NCBI RefSeq assembly: GCF_003173715.1 | Contig: NZ_CP029550.1 | Location: 5,844,001 to 5,908,000 of the forward strand | Direction: 5' to 3' | DNA length: 64,000 nucleotides | DNA from: Methylobacterium durans | Lineage (GTDB): Bacteria; Pseudomonadota; Alphaproteobacteria; Rhizobiales; Beijerinckiaceae | In this document: piece after piece, positions 54,170 to 63,695 of the stretch | Layout of the letters: each line of letters opens with the position of its first letter | How positions within the stretch are numbered: the stretch's first letter is position 1 | Notes under the pieces: model-generated | What the model was told of the DNA's origin: nothing | Database searches by the model: none | Seen by the model: the letters and a program-made list of their open reading frames with translations, nothing else | Position numbers and translations under genes: made by a program

Positions 54170-54661
54170 CTAGTGCGACTTCTCCCACACCAGGGTGACG
54201 ATACTTGGTTTTCCATCGGCGCTGAAGGGTGCAGGCCGCGTCTTGAGCGTGAGGCGGTTCCCGTCGAGCTGGACGTCCCTGACCAGGGTCGTCCCGGTCC
54301 AGGCCTCGTTCCACGAGATGTCGACCTTGGTGGTGACCGCCTTCCCGTCGAAGTTGAAGGTGCCGCCGTAGGCGAGGATGGTCTTCTGCAGCTTTGCACG
54401 CTCCTCATCCGTGGGATTGGCGGCGTCGCGCGGCTTACCTCGCCCCTCGTGGGCGATCATGACCATCGTCCGGCCGTCGGGCGAGTAGTTAATCCATCCG
54501 CTGGGACGCGCGCCGCCGTAGGCATCGACAGTCTCGTTGGTGTCGAGGATCTGCCTCTGGGCGCTGATCAACTTCCAGTTGCCGACCAGGTCCTTGGTGT
54601 CGGCCGCATGGGCGGGCAAGAGCAGGGAGAAAGCGACCGCTACAGCTAGCATCGTGCGCAT
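54170..54661 (-). CDS. Exported lipocalin-like protein
   Basis: 163 residues from ATG 54661 with an AAGGAGG site. Signal peptide RTMLAVAVAFSLLLPAHAA, then DLVGNWKLISAQRQILDTNE and GWINYSPDGRTMVMIAHEGR, matching the lipocalin-like domain found in bacterial exported proteins, and a C-terminal DVQLDGNRLTLKTRPAP. Ligand binding is inferred. Confidence 0.75.
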   Translation of the reverse strand: MRTMLAVAVAFSLLLPAHAADTKDLVGNWKLISAQRQILDTNETVDAYGGARPSGWINYSPDGRTMVMIAHEGRGKPRDAANPTDEERAKLQKTILAYGGTFNFDGKAVTTKVDISWNEAWTGTTLVRDVQLDGNRLTLKTRPAPFSADGKPSIVTLVWEKSH

Positions 54662-54760
54662 GTAAGCCTCCTTCTTCTGACGTTTTCGACGAACGTAACT
54701 GGCCGCTGGCGGTGGAAGGCCTCGACGGTCCATCAGATTTCGGGGCCACTCCCCTCGAGC

Positions 54761-55272
54761 CTACTTCTTCGGCAGTGTTACGTTGCCCTTCCACGAGCCT
54801 CTGAACTCGGTCTGCGAGATCATGGTGAGATCGTAGGTGCCGTTGCCGCTGCCGTCGCTGTACGCTCCGGTTCCGGACACGAACTTCCAAGCGCCCTTGC
54901 CGGTCGTGAGTTGCTGCCCCTCCTTCATCGTCGTGGTGATCTCCCCAGAGTACTCGCTCGTCGTGCTTCCCATGTCATCGACGAGCGAGATCAGACCGCG
55001 CTGCGGACCACTGCCCTTGTTGAGGTTGAGCGTCTCGCTCCAAAGGATCTGCCCCCGTCCATGAACTTGTCCTTGCCGGTGCTTTTGTTCATACCTTGAG
55101 CAACTTCGACGATCAGTAGATTGTCCTTACTTCCTATTGGTCGGGCCGCCTGTTTCGTGAACTGGCCGGTATATGCGCCCGCGTAGGAGCCATCTTCGGC
55201 GATTGCTAATCCGACCAGAGCGGGCGCGCAAGCCAACGAGAGACCCAAAGAAAACAGATGCTCGACACGCAT
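54761..55272 (-). CDS. Exported protein, frameshifted as given
   Basis: The N-terminal part from ATG 55272 has a signal peptide (MRVEHLFSLGLSLACAPALVG) and SYAGAYTGQFTKQAARPIGS, but leaves frame at the C5 run 55053-55057. One added base links DKFMDGG to QILWSETLNLNKGSGPQRGL and continues to the stop through ISLVDDMGSTTSEYSGEITTT, WKFVSGTGAYSDGSGNGTY and RGSWKGNVTLPKK. The repaired protein has 170 residues. The repeated GTGAY/GNGTY pattern suggests a beta-barrel-like fold, but I do not recognise the family. Confidence 0.7.
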
Positions 55273-55511
55273 GGTTTAACCTCCCGCGATGCATATATTG
55301 AGAAATTTCGAAATCTTGCAGGTGAGGAGTCGGATTGATGATCCGGAAAAATATTTCAACTACAAGTGGTAAATATAGTCAACTCTCGACACCGATCTGT
55401 TCGATACGGTGCAATTCTAAGAAGATTAGCTTTGCAGTTTATTCGCCTGCTCGAAATCGATTTTAGAATTGCCTGACATAAATTTTCCCCGTCCAATAGG
55501 AAGTCAGGATA

Positions 55512-55757
55512 TTGCGCATCGCCAAACAATCGAAGACGCTCCTGGTGCAGACCAGGCATCGGGACCTTAAGATCTACGGCCCCGAGAAGACATCGACGAT
55601 CAGGGCGGGATCGAACCCGACAACCGGCGAACTGTTCAAGAGGAAGACGGTCACAGACGCCGAGGTCGCGGCGGTCGACGCCTACATGGCGGACCCGACG
55701 ACCACGCCCCTCCTCCTCGAGGGCGGAGGGGCCTCGATCTCGCCGCGGTCTCCATGA
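55512..55757 (+). CDS. Short hypothetical protein
   Basis: 81 residues in a lower-GC stretch: MRIAKQSKTLLVQTRHRDLK then AGSNPTTGELFKRKTVTDAEVAAVDAYMADPT. It starts at ATG 55512, with no clear ribosome site. The internal helix is plausible, but support is limited to length and composition. Confidence 0.35.
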   Translation: MRIAKQSKTLLVQTRHRDLKIYGPEKTSTIRAGSNPTTGELFKRKTVTDAEVAAVDAYMADPTTTPLLLEGGGASISPRSP

Positions 55758-56029
55758 CCATCCCTGGGCACGGGCATCGGGGTTCTGGAGCGACACGACG
55801 GACTACCTGAAGCGACGGGCCGTTCAAACGGCGATCTTCCTGGCGCGTCCTGCAAGACACTGACCGAACGATATCGGCCTCCCGGCTTGGCTGGAATGCC
55901 GAGCCGGCCCGAGTTCCGCGAAGCTTTCTGTACGCTCCGAACCTCTTCCGTGCCTTTTCAGGGCCATAATGGCCAAGCTCACTGAAGGCCGTCGCAGAAC
56001 AGCTACGTACGAGTACCTCGGAGCTGCTG

Positions 56030-56281
56030 ATGGCCATAGTTCGTGCACTCGCACCCAGTGCCCTGCTGCTGTGCATGCTTCTCGCTGCCGCGGCCATGTT
56101 CGTGGACGGCCCATTGCTGGCGGCCGCCGGCGGCGGTTCGACCTCATCGTCGACCTGCCAGTCCACAATCCCGAGCGTCGACGCCGGATCGGCCTCGTGG
56201 ATCGACCCTCCGTTGCGCCTGTCTCCGGATCGACGGCGCCGGCAGGCCGACGCGATCGGCGACGAGGTGGCCGAGGACTGA
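56030..56281 (+). CDS. Short hypothetical protein with signal-like N-terminus
   Basis: 83 residues: MAIVRALAPSALLLCMLLAA then AAMFVDGPLL, followed by a Ser/Thr- and Arg-rich part. A weak GGAG lies upstream. The N-terminus could be a signal peptide. No family is recognised, and the C-terminus looks like random frame translation, so a real gene is uncertain. Confidence 0.3.
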   Translation: MAIVRALAPSALLLCMLLAAAAMFVDGPLLAAAGGGSTSSSTCQSTIPSVDAGSASWIDPPLRLSPDRRRRQADAIGDEVAED

Positions 56282-56497
56282 CACCAAGCTGCCGCCCGCA
56301 GCCGAGAAGCGGCAGAGCGGCCGCGCGAATTAGCAGCCGGACCTTTCTATATCTCTCCGCAGTCCGTTTGGTCAGCAATTGTGGTAAACGAGCAGGCCTT
56401 CGCGGGATTAATCTATATTAATCGATGGCCAGCTTGTGTTGAATCGTTACAAAAAAGCCAGCATAGCGAATCTCCAAGAAAAACAGCGAGGAGCGCC

Positions 56498-56923
56498 ATG
56501 CAAGAGCGTGCTGAGAATTCCGAACTGAACCCAATCGACGTGGCGGCCGAGATTGTCTCGGCCTACGTCGCAAACAACTCCGTCTCACAGGCTGAACTAC
56601 CGGCTCTCATCGCCTCCGTTCACACAGCCCTCAGCGGCTTGGGTAAGCCTGCAAGATCGGCAGAGCAGCAGTTTGAAAAGGCCACGCCTGCTCAGATCAA
56701 GGCGTCGATCAGTCCCGACGCGCTGATCAGCTTCATCGACGGCAAGCCCTACAAGGCTCTCAAGCGTCACCTGACGACGCACGGGCTCGATCCGGTCGCC
56801 TACTGTCAGCGCTATGGTCTGCCCTATGACTACCCGATGGTGACAGCCAGCTACGCGGCGCAACGGTCGGAACTGGCCAAGGCTTCAGGTCTGGGGCAAG
56901 CGCGCCGGGACCGAGGCACATAG
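56498..56923 (+). CDS. MucR/Ros family transcriptional regulator
   Basis: 141 residues from ATG 56498, with GAGGAGC upstream. The family pattern NPIDVAAEIVSAYVANNSVSQ, ELPALIASVHTAL, IDGKPYKALKRHLTTHGLDP and GLPYDYPMVTASYAAQRSELAK is clear. The zinc-binding first Cys of the Ros finger is replaced by Ser (ALISFIDG), while the Asp and the downstream His residues remain; such variants occur in Rhizobiales. It probably acts as a global silencer-like DNA-binding protein. Confidence 0.88.
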   Translation: MQERAENSELNPIDVAAEIVSAYVANNSVSQAELPALIASVHTALSGLGKPARSAEQQFEKATPAQIKASISPDALISFIDGKPYKALKRHLTTHGLDPVAYCQRYGLPYDYPMVTASYAAQRSELAKASGLGQARRDRGT

Positions 56924-57004
56924 ATCGATTTCCATGTCGTCAGCAGCCTGACCACGTGCATGCTGTTCGAATGCATTCGAAGCAAGATTCAGAAAGGTAC
57001 GATC

Positions 57005-57292
57005 GTGAAAGTTGTCGCGGATCTATGCATCGTTCCGATGGGTGTCGGGCCGTCCGTTTCGCCATACGTGAAGGAGATCAAGGCGATTATCGATGCAAGC
57101 GACCTAACGGCCGAGATGCATGCGAACGGCACGAACATCGAGGGTGAGCTTGAAGATATCTGCCGCCTGATCGAAATGTGTGAAGCGAAGCTGAGCAACT
57201 TGGGAGTTCAGCGCGTCTTTTTCACGATGTCCTTCTCATCGCGTCGAGACAAGAAACAATCGATGGCCGACAAGCTCGCTGCTGTGTCGTAG
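57005..57292 (+). CDS. MTH1187/DUF77-type thiamine-binding protein
   Basis: About 95 residues from GTG 57005 (AAAGGT upstream): KVVADLCIVPMGVGPSVSPY, VKEIKAIIDASDLTAEMHANGTN with IEGELEDICRLIEMCEAKLS, and VQRVFFTMSFSSRRDKKQSM. This is the complete MTH1187/YkoF-like ferredoxin-fold family, shown in homologues to bind thiamine or hydroxymethylpyrimidine. The upstream ATG 56960 would add 15 residues without similarity. Confidence 0.85.
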   Translation: MKVVADLCIVPMGVGPSVSPYVKEIKAIIDASDLTAEMHANGTNIEGELEDICRLIEMCEAKLSNLGVQRVFFTMSFSSRRDKKQSMADKLAAVS

Positions 57293-57327
57293 CGAGCATA
57301 TGCGTGATGAAGCGTCGTGAGCGGTAC

Positions 57328-58598
57328 TCATGTCCGACCCAGGTCGAGCCGAGTGCCGGATGCCCCGTCGAGCAGGCGCTTGAGATGGAAGCTGGCAAGC
57401 GGGTCGTCAGGTCTTAAGCCGACAAGAGCGGCAAAGGCCGGCATTGCGGAACTGTCTCCAGCTTCCAGCTTGGCGAAGGCGTCGAGGTAGAGCGCAGTCA
57501 CCGGCTCGGCAAGGGCCGCCTCGGTCAATGGCTCGTATGCGCGTAGAGAGTCCTGCTTGCCCCGAAGCACAAGATCGCCAATGGGCCTGCCGCTGAACCG
57601 TTTTACACGCTCGACAGCGCTGTGACTGACGCAGATCCTCGTGCCGAGAGGCTTGTTGGCTCCCTCGAGACGAGCGGCTGTGTTGATGGTGTCGCCGTAA
57701 GCCGTGTAGTCGAAGAAGCGGTTGCCACCGAAGTTGCCCACGATGGCCGGGCCAGCATGAATGCCGATGCGTGTCACGCCGATGCCAACGCCGCGTTCGC
57801 GCCAGCGAGCACGGAATGCCTCGGCCGTCCTGTCGAGCTCGAGGGCACAAGCTATCGCCCGCTCGGCCTGATCTGGCTGGTCTCCGGGGCACCGAACAGC
57901 ACGTGGATGGCATCGCCGACGATCTTCGCGACTGTCCCTTCCCAGACGAAGACGACATCGGTCATTTCCGATAGATAGTCGTTCAGGATGTCGCCGAGCC
58001 GACTCGGATCGAGGCTTTCCACCAGTGATGTGAAGCCCGCGATGTCCGTGAACAAGGACGCGACTTCGCGTCGAACCCCACCCAGTTCGAGGCCCGAAGG
58101 GTCGCCGGCCAGCCGCTCTGCGAGGTTCGGCGAGAAGTAGCGGGACAACGAAGCATGCGCACGCTCGGCTTGAACCTGCCGCCGGCGTCCCTCCCGCAAG
58201 GCTTCGACATGCCGCAACGTCCGGTCGATCGTCGTCTCAAGATCGGCGAAGTCAATCGGCTTGGTGAGAAAGTCGAAGGCCCCGCGGTTCATGGCCGTGC
58301 GGATGTTGGGCAAATCCCCATAGGCAGAGACGATGATGGTGGACAACTTCTCGTCTACCTCCTGCAGTTTCGTAAGGAGCGTCAGCCCATCCATGCGTGG
58401 CATGTTGATGTCGGTCACGACGAGGTCAACGTCGCGATTTTCGACCAGTACTGCGAGCGCATCTTGCCTGTCATGAGCGAAGAGAAAGCTGACAAGACCC
58501 GTTCGGATCTGGCGACGGAACTTTTGGAGGACAAGTGCCTCAAGGTCCGGTTCGTCGTCGACTACCAGTATTTTGGCGGGCGGGACATTCCCGTTCAT
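57328..58598 (-). CDS. Response regulator-class III adenylate cyclase fusion, frameshifted as given
   Basis: From ATG 58598 (MNGNVPPAKILVVDDEPDLE) a receiver domain runs with its phospho-Asp in LVVTDINMPRMDGL and Lys in DFLTKPIDF. A linker helix follows (ERAHASLSRYFSPNLAERL). The cyclase domain shows VASLFTDIAGFTSLVES and AKIVGDAIHVLFGAP, then the frame is lost at the 4-base run 57886-57889. One added base yields GAPGDQPDQAERAIACALELD, and the downstream frame supplies TRIGIHAGPAIVGNFGG, YTAYGDTINTAARLEG and a short tail. The repaired protein has 423 residues and all catalytic positions. The upstream histidine kinase is its likely partner. Confidence 0.85.
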
Positions 58599-58716
58599 GG
58601 CGCGCTCGCGACATGCTGGACTTGAAGCAACTTCAGCCTGCCAAATCGCGGAAGTCAACGGATCTGTGGTGCTTCTTCGACGAAGGAGGGAAAGGCGCTG
58701 ACGAACGGCTTGGCAA

Positions 58717-60180
58717 TCAAGTGATGTCCCGACTGGAGCGTGGCAGCACGATGGTGAACTCCGTGAAGTGTCCGAGTTCGGTCGCCACGTCGATCGTACC
58801 GCCGTGCTGCTTCACGATGCTGTCGAAACTGAGAGAGAGACCGAGGCCGGTCCCCTCTCCGGCAGGTTTCGTGGTGAAGAAGGGATCAAACATCCTGGCC
58901 TTGACGCTGTCAGAGATGCCGGTGCCGTTGTCCCGTACGCGTAATTCGACCTGATCGCCGCGATCGCGCGTGGCGACTGCGAGGCAGGGTTCGTAGTTCC
59001 GAGGGACACCCTCGTCCCTGCGCTTGGCAATGGCATGGAAGCCATTTGCAATCAGGTTCAGGAGCACGCGGCTGATCTCCTGAGGGTATAGGTCGACAAG
59101 ACCAGTCGCCGGATCGAGATCCCGATGAAGGGACACGTTGAAGTCGGGCTCGGCAGCCCGGGCGCCGTGGTAGGCGAGGTTCAAGCTCTCATCGATCAAT
59201 GCGTTGAGATCGACGAGCCGATGCTCCCCGGAGCCGGTGCGGGAGTGCAGCAGCATGTTTCTGACGATGGAGTCGGCGCGCCTGCCGTGCTGAACGATCT
59301 TCTCGAGGTTGCCCTTGAGCAACTGGGTGACCTCGTCCACCTCCTCACGCGTCCTGACGTCGAGCGGCGCCGAGCCGAGCGTCTCCCGCAACTCGTCGAC
59401 AAGCTCGCCGGAAAGGGCCGAGAAATTGTTCACGAAGTTCAGCGGGTTCTTGATCTCGTGCGCGATACCGGCCGTGAGCTGGCCCAGGGAGGCGAGCTTC
59501 TCGGCCTGGATCAGACGATCTTGTGCCTTCCGGAGCTCTTCGAGGGATCTAGACAGCTCGTGGGTCCGACACTGAACCTCGTCGAACAAGCGAGCATGTT
59601 CGATTGCAACCAATGCTTGGTCGGCAAACATCTCGACCATCTTAATCTGCTTGTCGGAAAAGGCCGTCGGCTCCCTTCTAGTCAGCGAGAAAACACCTTC
59701 AATGACGCCATTCCTGTACATTGGAATGCCGAGCAAGGCCCTGGAGTCGCTGAGACCGGACCCGAGCCGGGTCTGAGTGGCCCCTGGAAAGGTGTAGTCT
59801 GGGTCGAGGAGCTTGTCGGGAATGTGTACGATCGACCGGGCATTGACCACCTTCGGCACCAAAGACTTGTGCCAGAGGCGCCTCGGATTTGCAGCCATGA
59901 AGGCCCGGAATTCAGCGGACGTCCCCCAACTCGCGTCTGCAAAGAATGCGTCGCCCAACTCATCCTCTCTGCGCAGGAAGATCGTGCTGTCGTCGGCTTC
60001 GCAAAGTTCCGCGGAAGATTGGGCTATGGCTTCGAGGACTACGAGCAGTTCGAAAGGCGCGTTGCTTATGGCGCGCAGGAGATTTGAGAGAGCTCCCATT
60101 TGGTGCTGGGCTTGATCTCTCTCTCGAGTGCGCTCCACGAGGGCGCTCTGCAAGTCAGCGTACCGATCCTGTAATCGCAT
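58717..60180 (-). CDS. GAF-domain sensor histidine kinase
   Basis: About 487 residues. An N-terminal coiled coil ([22 protein letters not shown]) is followed by a GAF domain (about 45-200) with [21 protein letters not shown] and [22 protein letters not shown] further helix precedes HisKA with the phospho-His in [21 protein letters not shown]. The HATPase has the N box [16 protein letters not shown]1 [12 protein letters not shown] and G2 [19 protein letters not shown]. No membrane span is visible, so it is cytosolic. It is transcribed before the response regulator-cyclase in the same direction, 118 bp apart. A GTG at 60228 would lengthen it by 16 residues. Confidence 0.9.
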   Translation of the reverse strand: MRLQDRYADLQSALVERTRERDQAQHQMGALSNLLRAISNAPFELLVVLEAIAQSSAELCEADDSTIFLRREDELGDAFFADASWGTSAEFRAFMAANPRRLWHKSLVPKVVNARSIVHIPDKLLDPDYTFPGATQTRLGSGLSDSRALLGIPMYRNGVIEGVFSLTRREPTAFSDKQIKMVEMFADQALVAIEHARLFDEVQCRTHELSRSLEELRKAQDRLIQAEKLASLGQLTAGIAHEIKNPLNFVNNFSALSGELVDELRETLGSAPLDVRTREEVDEVTQLLKGNLEKIVQHGRRADSIVRNMLLHSRTGSGEHRLVDLNALIDESLNLAYHGARAAEPDFNVSLHRDLDPATGLVDLYPQEISRVLLNLIANGFHAIAKRRDEGVPRNYEPCLAVATRDRGDQVELRVRDNGTGISDSVKARMFDPFFTTKPAGEGTGLGLSLSFDSIVKQHGGTIDVATELGHFTEFTIVLPRSSRDIT

Positions 60181-60690
60181 TCGAGTGACAGTACGAACAG
60201 CCGAGCGCTTCGCACCGGCAAATGCCACGTTGCCCGAACACTGCTGCTGCGTCTACGGAGTGGACACCTTCGTGACCTAGGGTACTTGCTCGTGTGGGCC
60301 GTTCGATGGGCAGACGCACCCAGTTCCGCATGCGTCGCCCAGCCTCGTAGAACGGCGGGCGCGTTGACGTTGCGAGCCTTTCTAGGACATCGCTCGCGAT
60401 GACTTGACCAAGGGCGGCACTGGCCGAACTGGAATGTCTGCTTAATCCGGTCGCTTTCCCGAAAGCCGCCATTCTGGTGTCGGCCAGAGTCGGCCATTCG
60501 GCATTGCACCCATTTCGGTCATTCAGCCGCTCCAAGCGGCTTCTCCGAAGAGGACACAGAAGGCCAAGCCCTAGCTCTGAAGCCAAGGTCGGCGCCAGCC
60601 TTATCGTCGTCTATGAATGCGCCCGCCCGCGCGTGCAGGCTCCGCAGGCTGTCCGGGATCTGGTTGGTCCGCTGAGGACGACGCGCTCCG
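60181..60690. other. Intergenic region with dispersed repeat copy 2
   Basis: This 510-bp region contains the second copy of the 227-bp repeat (60323-60550). No gene is supported. The promoter of the histidine kinase should lie in its first part. Confidence 0.5.
60323..60550. repeat. Dispersed 227-bp repeat, copy 2
   Basis: It aligns over its whole length with 48843-49068 in the same orientation. The bases GGTGTCGGCCAGAGTCGGCC and CCGCTCCAAGCGGCTTCTCC in this copy suggest a small hairpin (CCGCT..AGCGG). With copy 1 it brackets the stress and signalling segment. Confidence 0.65.
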
Positions 60691-61635
60691 TTACTTGAAG
60701 ATGTTCAGGAACCCACCGGGCTCCGCGTAGACACCGGGGGTCGATGTCGATGCCTGCCAACGGATCGAGCCGATAATGGTGTCGCTGCACCAATTCGACC
60801 GACCGGTCGCGATCCCGCCAGGATCGCCCGTGAAGGTGAAACACTGCGCCTTTGTGAGATCGGTCATATGGTAGCGGAGATCTACGAGCAGGTTCTTGTA
60901 GGTCCAAGAGATGCCGACGTTGCCGTAGTTGTAGCTCGGAAGATCGACCGGGATGAAGCCGGTGGCCGACGTTTTGGCCGCGCCGATGAAGTAGTGGCCG
61001 CCTTCGCCGGAAAGCGAGAAGCCGCCCGCATAGGCCTCAGGCAGGAAGGAGAACCACGTCGCAGGGAGCGTGTAGGCGAGTGTGCCCGACACATAAGTTG
61101 CCACGGCGTGCTGACCGAAGAAGCTCGGCGCGTGGAACACGTTCGCGCCCACAGTGAGTTCGGGCGTGATCTGGTAGAGCGCCTTGCCCGCATACTCGAT
61201 GAAATCGCTGTTCGCCGTGGTGAACGGGGCGCCGTTCAGGAAGAGCTGCTTCTCGTTCGGATAGTAATAGTAGACGACACCGAGATCGAACGAGAGCTTG
61301 TCGAAGACGGGCCGGACGCCGGCGACGAGGTCGAACTCGAAATCGGGCCGGGTCGGCAGGCGGGTCTGCCAGGTGTAAAATCCGGCATAGGCGAGATTGT
61401 TGAAGAACTGTGCTTCGAAGAAGCTCTGGAAGCTGTACCGGCGATCCGACTGCGAGACGCCGCGGAAGTTATAGTCCGAGGCGAGCTGCGAGTAGAACGC
61501 GAAGCCGATCAGAGGATCGGGCGCTTTGGCCTCCTCCGGCATCACTTTCGGTGCCGGCATGTCCGCCGCGCGGACTTCTCCAGTCAACAGAGCGGCGGCG
61601 ACAACGCAACAGGACAGTCGGGTTACGCTGAGCAT
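60691..61635 (-). CDS. TorF-family outer membrane porin-like protein
   Basis: 314 residues with a signal peptide (LSVTRLSCCVVAAALLTGEVRAAD). The mature part reads FAFYSQLASDYNFRGVSQSDRRYSFQ, AGFYTWQTRLPTRPDFEFDLVAGVRP, FDLGVVYYYYPNE and NYGNVGISWTYKNLLVDLRYHMTD, with alternating beta strands as in the TorF (Conserved hypothetical, TIGR02001) family. It probably forms an outer-membrane barrel. The final residue is an Ile-Phe-Lys end rather than the usual terminal Phe. Substrates are unknown. Confidence 0.85.
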   Translation of the reverse strand: MLSVTRLSCCVVAAALLTGEVRAADMPAPKVMPEEAKAPDPLIGFAFYSQLASDYNFRGVSQSDRRYSFQSFFEAQFFNNLAYAGFYTWQTRLPTRPDFEFDLVAGVRPVFDKLSFDLGVVYYYYPNEKQLFLNGAPFTTANSDFIEYAGKALYQITPELTVGANVFHAPSFFGQHAVATYVSGTLAYTLPATWFSFLPEAYAGGFSLSGEGGHYFIGAAKTSATGFIPVDLPSYNYGNVGISWTYKNLLVDLRYHMTDLTKAQCFTFTGDPGGIATGRSNWCSDTIIGSIRWQASTSTPGVYAEPGGFLNIFK

Positions 61636-62046
61636 GGATGGAGCCCCTCTGGCAATGGGTTGACAGCCTCTTGAGCGCAGGGCGGCAAAACCCGGTCATA
61701 TATCCCCACAGGAAATTTTATAGCTCAAGCAGAAACGCTGAAGCTCGTGGGGGCGGAGCGTCTCCGGTGCCGGATGTAGCAATCGTGCAACATTTATCCT
61801 GATCGCCCCGACCCCTCGCCTCTGCCCCCGACGTCCCGCCGATCCGGGTCGAGGGCCCGGCTCTGCGAGAGGGGAAGGCCTCGGTGCTGCGAGCGCCCAA
61901 GGCGCCATCGAGGTAATAGGAAAACGAGGATCGGCGCAGATGCTCACAGGCGCCTTGTCCAGGCTGCGGGCCTCACCGAGCGGCTCCGGCGGGCTTGGAT
62001 CCGCCCATTCGCACTCTCCGAGCGGGCGGATCGTCGGTCTCGCAGG
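61636..62046. other. Intergenic region between porin and GcvT-like gene
   Basis: This 411-bp region has an AT-rich start (TATCCCCACAGGAAATTTTATAG, 61701-61723) just upstream of the porin gene, which may be its promoter zone. The other end holds the terminator-like hairpin at 61998-62032. No gene is supported. Confidence 0.45.
61998..62032 (-). terminator. Hairpin after the GcvT-like gene
   Basis: GATCCGCCC and GGGCGGATC form a perfect 9-bp stem around a 17-nt loop, 15 bp after the stop of the GcvT-like gene. No T-run follows. Confidence 0.5.
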
Positions 62047-63180
62047 TCAGGCAGTCCGCTCCTCAATCGGGTGCGTCCGGAGCCTCAGCGGGTCGTAGAA
62101 GGGGGTGCGGACCACATTGGCCGGCAGGTTGCCGCCGTCGGTCTGCACCTGAACCTCGGTGCCGAGCGCGGAGAGTTCTAACGGCAGGTGCGCGAGGCCC
62201 AGCGACTTCATGAGGTGCCGGCTGAAGGTTGTGCTGTTGACCGTGCCGACTTCGCGTCCGTCCTTGAAGATCTTGGTGCCGGGCCTGATCGCGTCGTCGT
62301 GCAGGATCTCCAGCCCGACCTGCGTGAAACGCTCCTTGCCCTTCCTGGCTTGAAGCGCGGCCTTGCCGCGGAAGTTGGGTTTGTCGAGATCGACCGTCCA
62401 ATCGGCGCCGACTTCCCAGGGCGTCGTATCGGATTTCGGCATATCGAACGGGAAGAACAGCAGCGCTCCCTCCACCCGCACGATGTCCAGGCAGTCCCAG
62501 GAGGCTGCGACGATGCCGAAGGGCTTGCCCGCCTCCATGATGGCGTCCCAGATCGCGACGGCATCCTTCGCGGCGCAGAACACCTCGTAGCCTCGCTCGG
62601 CCGAGTAGCCGCCGCGGGCGAGAGACACTTCCTTACCGAACAGTGTCGTGCGGGCGTGTCTGAAGTACTTGAGGCCGGCCAGGTCGAGCGGCGTGTGCGG
62701 CCTCAGGATATCGAGGGCCAGGGGGCCCTGCAGGGAGAGGATGTGCACGTCGTCGTCGCGGCCGGCCTGCACGTCGCGGCCGGCCGTGAATTCCGGCAGG
62801 ACGTCCTCCAGGCTACCGCCGCCATGCGAGATCCGGAAGGCCTGAGGACCGTCGCGGTAGACGAGCACGTCATCAATCAGCGAGCCATCGTCGTCGACGA
62901 TGTTGCTGATCGCCGAATGGCCGGGCGCGATCCTGCTGACGTCGCTGGTGAGCATGGCGTTCAGCATGGCCTCGGCGTCGGGCCCCGCGACATTCACGAT
63001 GCGCAGGCCCGTCACATCGAACAGGCCGGCGCGCGAGCGGACGATTGCGGTCTCCTCGTAGCGATCGGTGCTGTAGCTCTGCGGGATGGGCATCCCGTTC
63101 CACTCGGCATCGAGCTTGGAGCCGAGCGCAAGGTGACGTTCGTTGAGAACGGACTGGCGAGGCAGGTCTTTGTAGCTCAT
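62047..63180 (-). CDS. GcvT-like aminomethyltransferase/demethylase
   Basis: 377 residues of the GcvT (tetrahydrofolate-linked aminomethyltransferase) family. The folate-binding part has NIVDDDGSLIDDVLVYRDG with the catalytic-type Asp, and FRISHGGGSLEDVL, LQGPLALDILRPH and ARGGYSAERGYEVFC, matching the GcvT DD and YxGExG-like motifs. The C-terminal GCV_T domain carries FTQVGLEIL and VGTVNSTTFSRHLMKSLGLAHL. Relatives include glycine cleavage T protein, DmdA, sarcosine oxidase and methyl-transfer demethylases. No GcvH or GcvP lies nearby, so it probably demethylates another substrate. It is adjacent to a cupin gene and a membrane protein, in the same direction. Confidence 0.85.
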   Translation of the reverse strand: MSYKDLPRQSVLNERHLALGSKLDAEWNGMPIPQSYSTDRYEETAIVRSRAGLFDVTGLRIVNVAGPDAEAMLNAMLTSDVSRIAPGHSAISNIVDDDGSLIDDVLVYRDGPQAFRISHGGGSLEDVLPEFTAGRDVQAGRDDDVHILSLQGPLALDILRPHTPLDLAGLKYFRHARTTLFGKEVSLARGGYSAERGYEVFCAAKDAVAIWDAIMEAGKPFGIVAASWDCLDIVRVEGALLFFPFDMPKSDTTPWEVGADWTVDLDKPNFRGKAALQARKGKERFTQVGLEILHDDAIRPGTKIFKDGREVGTVNSTTFSRHLMKSLGLAHLPLELSALGTEVQVQTDGGNLPANVVRTPFYDPLRLRTHPIEERTA

Positions 63181-63311
63181 GGCAAGGTTTCCTGTTCCGT
63201 TTTGTTGAAATCGCGATCAAGGACAGCGGATGAGGTTCGCCGAGTGCAGGCGCCGGTGCGAGGACTGGGCCCTGCCGGCGGTCCGGGGCTTGGTCTCGAC
63301 GGGCCGTAGGC

Positions 63312-63695
63312 TCAAGGCGCTGCGCCGGGGATCTCGGCCGCGAAGCGCTTGTGCACGCGCCCGGGCATGTGCCAGGTGCCACGGAACCCCTTGCGGATGG
63401 CGAACCCGTCACCCGGCCCGAACTTCTGGACCTCGCCGCTGGCGGCGTCCGTGACGACGATGCTGCCTTCGATGATCGTGGCCATTTCGTTGAACGGGTA
63501 GTCGGTCAACATCATGGTCCCCGGGGAGCAGGTCCAAACTCCGGCGAAGAAGTTGCCCGTCTCGCTCGTCATGAAGACGTCGAGAACCTGCTCGCAGGTG
63601 CCGTCGACGATCTCGCCGAGGGTGGCGGGGCCGCGCACCTCCCGGCCGCTCTTGCTACCGCTCGAATTGAGATTGACCAGTACTTGAGTTGTCAT
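63312..63695 (-). CDS. Cupin-domain protein
   Basis: 127 residues from ATG 63695 (GAGGA upstream). The cupin fold appears as GNFFAGVWTCSPGTMMLTDYPFNEMATIIEG then SIVVTDAASGEVQKFGPGDGFAIRKGFRGTWHMPG, like the DUF861/Cupin_3 group. The metal ligands of the first motif (His-x-His) are not obvious; the Glu and the WHMPGRVHKRFA end resemble EutQ-like cupins. It lies 131 bp upstream of the GcvT-like gene in the same direction. Confidence 0.85.
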   Translation of the reverse strand: MTTQVLVNLNSSGSKSGREVRGPATLGEIVDGTCEQVLDVFMTSETGNFFAGVWTCSPGTMMLTDYPFNEMATIIEGSIVVTDAASGEVQKFGPGDGFAIRKGFRGTWHMPGRVHKRFAAEIPGAAP

